Source: Hondaea fermentalgiana (taxonomy: Eukaryota > Sar > Bigyra > Thraustochytrida > Thraustochytriidae). Taken from it: DNA of 64,000 bases. Shown piece by piece: positions 60,501 through 64,000 of the stretch. Positions within the stretch are counted from its first letter, which is position 1. Every line of letters starts with the position of its first letter. The notes under the pieces were generated by a model. It saw only the letters and a program-made list of their open reading frames with translations. It made no database searches and had not been told where the DNA came from. A program made the position numbers and the translations under genes. Location: the NCBI GenBank assembly GCA_014084085.1, contig NPFB01000029.1, forward strand, positions 62,001 to 126,000. The letters are read 5' to 3'.

Positions 60501-61468
60501 GCACGGGCGAGGTTTATTGCGGTAATATTGGGTCCGAGAACCGCTTCGAATACACGGTGATTGGTGACGCCGTCAATGTCGCTTCGCGTCTGGAGTCAAC
60601 GACGAAGGAGTTTGCCGTCCCCAACCTCATCAGCGCAGGAACGTACGACGAGATCGTGGAAAGTGGGTGTCCCGTCCAGATTGTGAACGGGGACACCGTC
60701 GCATCGTGCTCCAAAAGTGAGTCGAGAACGGTGGCTTCGGCGGCGGCGGATGTGGAGGAGGGGAAAGAGGAGACCAAAGATGCTGAAGAGCAAAAGCAGG
60801 ATCACAGGGGAGGCTCCACCTCTGAGGACACGAGCATTCTCTGGCTGCGCGAGGTGGATCGTGTGCGCGTGGCTGGCCAAAACGCGCAAACGCAGCTCTT
60901 TGAGATCCTAGGCGTTGGCAGATCTCTTTCCGACGTGATTTCCGAGAAGCAAGTAAGCGCCATACGCGACTACAGTGCTGGACTACGTGCATATCGCGCG
61001 CGTGACATCGAAACGGCACTAAAGCATTTTGGTGCAGCTGCAGACCTGAACGATGGCCCGGCGTGTCTCTTTGAGGAACGCTGCGAATTCCTCATCAAGA
61101 ACCCGCCCGGTGAAAGCTGGGATGGAGTGTGGGATATGCAGAAGGTTTCCGTCTGGACGTACAACCCTGGTGCCGATGCTGCTGGGGCAAGTGCAGAGCC
61201 TAGGGCGATGGACCCGCTCATGCGTCGTCTCTCGCGCAAATCAAGCGTTGCGGAGCCAAAAGCGGGCACCTTTTTGCGACAAACAACAGCCTCAAGCGTG
61301 CACTCGCTCCCGGCGAATACTGGCTCACACTCAACCCAGAGCAACGCTGAGAATCAAGGTGCCAAAGATGCTCAGTCTGAGCAACAAGGCCTGCCCACTC
61401 TTGGCCAAAACAGGATAAAGAGGGCCAAGAGTATCATAGTACGTCCGGGGAATAGTCTTTTGCAGTAG
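57548..61468 (+). CDS. GAF-PAS class III adenylate cyclase, likely N-myristoylated
   Basis: The 1306-residue protein starts MGAGASASK, a good N-myristoylation signal. Two GAF domains follow: GAF1 about 145-345 and GAF2 about 385-605, the second carrying an inserted disordered stretch. A PAS-like segment (about 615-735) and a linker precede the class III cyclase domain (about 875-1045): metal-binding Asp889 in FSDIRGF and Asp933, Lys929 in DKFIGD (the adenine-selecting position), Asp1007 in VIGDAVN, and Asn1010 with Arg1014 (catalysis). These predict ATP rather than GTP as substrate. A C-terminal TPR-like piece (about 1135-1195, YSAGLRAYRARDIETALKHF, ending in PPGESWDGV) also occurs in related cyclases. 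Likely role: membrane-linked cAMP production controlled by small ligands binding the GAF domains. Confidence 0.93.
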   Translation: MGAGASASKQDKYASKDLHDAMNNDGHASFKGADDSTRMEKPAQPVRSNSRKAILAARRADQAEYDSDTADNQSQTSIASLGRGELLKEIALATEPAQLDALLEECRDDADELALVARESIAQLRRLLQVNHLARELSRQHDNKSQYAYIVRSLSHIVGADRAILYSVDPGTKTLRMQVARHFDLDDDENGEGTSFDAKAKSKVAFNIKSPPIAIGEGIPGEVARTGVSINSSDAYANPRFDPSIDASAETKTVSLLTVPIGLPETAAPVKLGRGFTTTDLETVHAQERMRCQPKSAADLREERLFVIGVVQVINKRNEAGEIIPFTADDQLVLEASSSIIAGYLNHVQLREKEENERRRKEAILDIAVALGGTLDIRSLIWTVADRLRYTFAVERCSLFFVDEETQTLWTVASSFAKEWEKLAAGSGIIRLPLGKGIAGHVARTGEMVNVENAYEDERFNQELDRQTHFKTRTILCGPIKNSEGKVVAVIQLINKTNGDVSSKSQAVPSNTPSDLHRSVSLTARRQPECPKNDDAAEPSVGGRPSSIANRSGIKSLASSFRIHVSPMRRRSSVVYGTGDGYEAFDKDDEQLLSGLFSMLSVAIANTELFSNSFIARHRLKCVLENVAELVLTVDKEGMLMGCNRSSTEVNQLFGTDIPANVMRTTKVTEWLPDEVLASQMRRLLKEAISDQRRARNMGVTQSDYTIQSGGHVVNYTMKPMFGMGTGLTQLIRAQQDAQLGGQSVVQQESSATLTAAADLPANMPAGLPPGTQALSKPPLLSKSWSNFGSTRSVITTTFGEEDTDLMEAQFFAGPRQQHGNTSTGQGREGMGDNEVIGAVLCLDDKTPEQKLRSTLNKYLAPDLVDHLLHDGQLKLGGTRQQVTILFSDIRGFTTFSEQVGAQEIFGTLNEYFSCMVEVITRYGGIVDKFIGDALMAVFGVPKQSEHDAYNACLAARAMETALSDFNAARRAKGKPIIKIGIGISTGEVYCGNIGSENRFEYTVIGDAVNVASRLESTTKEFAVPNLISAGTYDEIVESGCPVQIVNGDTVASCSKSESRTVASAAADVEEGKEETKDAEEQKQDHRGGSTSEDTSILWLREVDRVRVAGQNAQTQLFEILGVGRSLSDVISEKQVSAIRDYSAGLRAYRARDIETALKHFGAAADLNDGPACLFEERCEFLIKNPPGESWDGVWDMQKVSVWTYNPGADAAGASAEPRAMDPLMRRLSRKSSVAEPKAGTFLRQTTASSVHSLPANTGSHSTQSNAENQGAKDAQSEQQGLPTLGQNRIKRAKSIIVRPGNSLLQ

Positions 61469-61987
61469 CCATAAAGCCAGATCGACGGAAAAGTAGTGTA
61501 CTACCCCACCAATCTTGAGGAATTCACCATGGCAGATGATCGATCGCCAGCTTCACGACAGTCTGCGCCCTTTTGCATGACTGAAATGCAGAATCATGCT
61601 TTGATCGCGAACATGTGATTGAGTGGCGTGGAGTTGGTCGAGGTGGAGATGTCTTTTGCTGATGAAGTGGACGTGCTTGTATGCACAGGTGACATGAATG
61701 ACATTTCTTCGTGCTTGACTGTAAACGCGAGTGGTCTGTCCCAGGGCCCCGACAACAATTTTTGTATTGCTACTTTTGTCTTGCTATCTTTTGTCTTGCT
61801 ATTTTTGTCTCGCTGCTTTTGTCTTGCTGCTTTTGTCTTGCTGCTTTTGCTTGCTTTCGCCTTTTTTCACCTCGCTCGGTCCTGTCCTTGCGGATTAATG
61901 ATGGTCGATCCGACACCTGCAAATCCCATTCCGGCTGCTGCCGGCGACGCGAGGTGACTGACCCCGAAACATCAACTCCGAGCGACA
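61469..61987. other. Intergenic region with ~14-bp repeats
   Basis: About 520 bp without a real gene; the open frame at 61619 starts with TTG and its Leu-rich part merely translates the repeat. Six imperfect ttttgtcttgctgc units lie at 61766-61856. The region is the promoter of the hydrolase gene. Confidence 0.6.
61766..61856. repeat. TTTTGTCTTGCTGC repeat (~6 copies)
   Basis: Six units of about 14-15 bp, differing by a few bases, pyrimidine-rich on the plus strand. Confidence 0.9.
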
Positions 61988-62977
61988 ATGGAGACGGTCT
62001 TGGTGGGCGGCGTGGAGGCGTGCGTGGTGTGGCCGCGACGCACGGGCGCGAGAAGGTCCAGCAGCGGGGGTAGCAGCAACAGCAGCAGCGCAGATGGGCA
62101 CGTCAATGCAAGCGAGAATGGCGAGGCGACCGCGAAGCCGAAAAAATTGCAAGAGGCAGACTTGGGCGTCCCGAACGCGGAGGACGTGGAAGCTGCGCGC
62201 AAGCGCGGTGTCGAGGTAGTCTTCTTGATGCATGGGCGACTCGGAAAGCGAGAACACGTGCTGCGACATGCAGTGCGATTTGCGGAGCGAGGCTTCATGG
62301 CAGTATACTGGGACAATCCGAATCATGGGCGGCGTATACTGGACGCCTCGCGCAACAATGCGTGGAACGCAGGTAATCTCCAACACGCAACCGACATGTA
62401 CGCGCAAATGCTTGGGGCGCTTCGAGATCTTCAAATGTTTCTGGACTTTTTGCCAGCGCTTCTGAGTGTGAACTTTCTTCGCACAGGTATTTTTGGCATT
62501 AGCCAAGGAGGGCATACCACCCTTGTCATGATGGGTCAGGAGCCGCGCATCGATGTCTGTGTTTCGCTCATCTCTTCAGGGGACTATATGGTCAACATGC
62601 AACGACGCTACGAGGCGTTGCGCGCGAGCGCCTCGGATGCGCAAAAGGACACGAACACATCGCTGCCCTCCTTTGACACGCTGGTTCCGGGCGCCTTGCA
62701 GCGTACTTTGGACCGATATGATCCAATTCGCAACGTGGATGCTGTCGCGACTGGCTGCAGACCGATTCTCATGGTCAATGGTGGCGCCGACGACCTCGTT
62801 CCTCTCGAATGCAACACCAAGCTCCACGCTGCGCTTGAGCCTTTGTACACAAGTAAATCTGGCAACCTTCAGCACCTTGTTTTGGAAGGCGTCAAGCATG
62901 CTACACCTGAGCCCATGATCCAGGCCGCCGAAGACTGGTTCGAGACTCATTTGCGCGAGTCGTCTTCTTTGCTTTAG
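61988..62977 (+). CDS. Alpha/beta hydrolase family protein
   Basis: The 329-residue protein has a Ser/Asn-rich insertion (about 20-50) and then an alpha/beta hydrolase core. VVFLMHGRLGKRE forms the oxyanion-hole region, GISQG holds the nucleophile Ser172, GGADDLVP supplies the acid (Asp268 or 269) and GVKHATPEP the His304. The spacing is normal for a catalytic triad. A prolyl-oligopeptidase/dienelactone-hydrolase-like esterase is likely; the substrate is unknown. There is no signal peptide and no PTS1. The ATG (gcgacaATGG) is in good context. Confidence 0.88.
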   Translation: METVLVGGVEACVVWPRRTGARRSSSGGSSNSSSADGHVNASENGEATAKPKKLQEADLGVPNAEDVEAARKRGVEVVFLMHGRLGKREHVLRHAVRFAERGFMAVYWDNPNHGRRILDASRNNAWNAGNLQHATDMYAQMLGALRDLQMFLDFLPALLSVNFLRTGIFGISQGGHTTLVMMGQEPRIDVCVSLISSGDYMVNMQRRYEALRASASDAQKDTNTSLPSFDTLVPGALQRTLDRYDPIRNVDAVATGCRPILMVNGGADDLVPLECNTKLHAALEPLYTSKSGNLQHLVLEGVKHATPEPMIQAAEDWFETHLRESSSLL

Positions 62978-64000
62978 CTTTCACACCAATGAGCGATTGA
63001 TCGAGCGAGCGAGACGTTCGTCGATGGCGCTTCTAAGCCACCTAAATTGAACTTGCCTTTTCCTTTTTCGCGAGGACGTTGTTCTTGTCGACCTTTTTAG
63101 CCATCCATCATGATCTTCGTATTGCTATACCTTCCAGCTTGCGGGATTCCTTGGGTTGTCCTTTCGGGGAGGGCATCTAAAACTTCTCAAACTATTCAGC
63201 CCACTATTCCCCCGATGCAAATCATCATATTTATGATGGCTACGTTGTCAAGTTTCCCCGATATCGGCCTGTAAGCTCGTTCGCTACCCCTCCGAACGAC
63301 GAGTGGTTTTCTGCCAAATCGCTGGCTCTTGCCGCGCCGCCAGCGCACTCGAAGCAGCTGTAGGCGCAGCCTGCCGACCGACGCAAGCTTGTATACGGAC
63401 GGACGATGCTGGCCCTGATCTGACGCTGGCGTTCGTCCGGCCCGCGCCGCAGACAGAGACTGCCAGTGCGGTCCGGCAGCTCCGGCGAGGGAGGGAGGAG
63501 ATAGGGAGGGAGGGGCTCGAGGTAGCAGGCCCAAGAGGTTCCCTTTTTCACGTGGGGCGCTCGCGCGGGCACGTGCCGCCCTTGCATCATACCGGACCCA
63601 GCAACATACAATGGTTATTACAACCAGCCTGTCGCGTGTTCGGGTCGCGCGCACACTGGCGGTGGGGAAGGAGGACGTACGCGGAAGGTACCCCTGTGAC
63701 CAGCGCGGGCGTCCGCGGGGAGGCGGAGACCGCGCGGGCCAGGGGGGGTAGGGGGCGCGTCTGTGGCCAGGTGCAGAGGGCCGTCGCGAGCCCGAGATCG
63801 AGCGAGGAGACGCGACGGAGCGATCGATCGCCCGACGAGACGCGACGCGCTGCAGAGCCGAAACAGAGTCGCCGCCGCCGCCAGCAGCAGCGCCAACATC
63901 AGCATCAGCAGCAGCATCAGCAGCAGTAGCAGCAGCAGCTGCGTGCCGCCTGTGCGTCTTGGGCAGCGAGCGCCGAGCGAGGGAAGGAGTCCAGGAAGTC
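62978..64000. other. Terminal region with no convincing gene
   Basis: The first ~300 bp fits a 3' untranslated region. From about 63300 the DNA is GC-rich. Frames in it (up to 208 codons) are Arg-rich and overlap on both strands; none has a domain. A cag/cat-rich run (63871-63941) follows near the right end and may be the leader of a gene beyond the window. Confidence 0.45.
63871..63941. repeat. CAG/CAT/GCC trinucleotide repeat
   Basis: About 23 triplets, first gcc, then mostly cag with some cat, caa and one tag. The in-frame stop suggests it is not coding in that frame. Confidence 0.9.

Noticed and set aside
61619..61957. 112-codon frame with a Leu/Phe-rich, membrane-like stretch
   Set aside because: The start is TTG, and the hydrophobic stretch is only the translation of the ~14-bp ttttgtcttgctgc repeats.

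Overview
This window looks like nuclear DNA of a GC-rich, intron-poor, flagellated protist. The best guess is a stramenopile of the thraustochytrid/labyrinthulomycete type. Reasons: the genes are large, mostly uninterrupted ORFs with purine at -3 of the ATG; only three introns (all GT-AG) were found among 19 genes; there is an outer-dynein-arm docking protein and a MAK/ICK-type kinase (flagella); there are peroxisome genes; and there are Myb/SNAPc, Ku80 and organelle-type tRNA synthetases. The lineage is inferred from gene style, not from a database match.

Layout. 1-1190 is a tandem array of a ~250-bp satellite with a 100-N assembly gap. 2.0-8.9 kb holds a peroxisomal multifunctional beta-oxidation enzyme (ends -AKL) and a remarkable fusion of a ThDP-dependent acetolactate-synthase-like enzyme with an aldehyde dehydrogenase. 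9.0-16.5 kb holds a MAK/ICK-like kinase, two coiled-coil proteins and an ODAD1/CCDC114-like docking-complex subunit, a plausible flagellar neighbourhood. 17.1-18.3 kb is a spliced MgtC/SapB membrane protein. 18.3-24.3 kb and 26.1-30.7 kb have no convincing gene and are full of simple repeats; they flank an SLC34-type Na/phosphate symporter and precede an acidic, disordered protein with three MARCKS-like basic-aromatic motifs. 33.0-36.2 kb encodes a presequence-bearing alanyl-tRNA synthetase with one intron. 37.2-40.8 kb holds a PPIL1-like cyclophilin, then PEX2 head-to-head with a tail-anchored protein that resembles PEX26. 41.3-45.6 kb holds a membrane-anchored PH-domain protein, a SNAPC4-like Myb protein and a secretory parvulin. 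45.8-50 kb holds a mitochondrial-type leucyl-tRNA synthetase and a nucleoside 2-deoxyribosyltransferase-like protein. 50.9-63.0 kb holds a large, poorly understood putative regulator, Ku80, a myristoylatable GAF-PAS adenylate cyclase, and an alpha/beta hydrolase.

Themes. Three genes concern peroxisomes (the beta-oxidation enzyme, PEX2 and the PEX26-like anchor). Several genes fit flagellar biology. Two tRNA synthetases carry mitochondrial-type N-termini. Many 5' leaders carry tetra- or pentanucleotide repeats close to the start codon. I see no transposase, reverse transcriptase, CRISPR array, rRNA or convincing tRNA gene. Several open frames reach upstream of the first ATG only through GTG or TTG; for these the first well-placed ATG was chosen.
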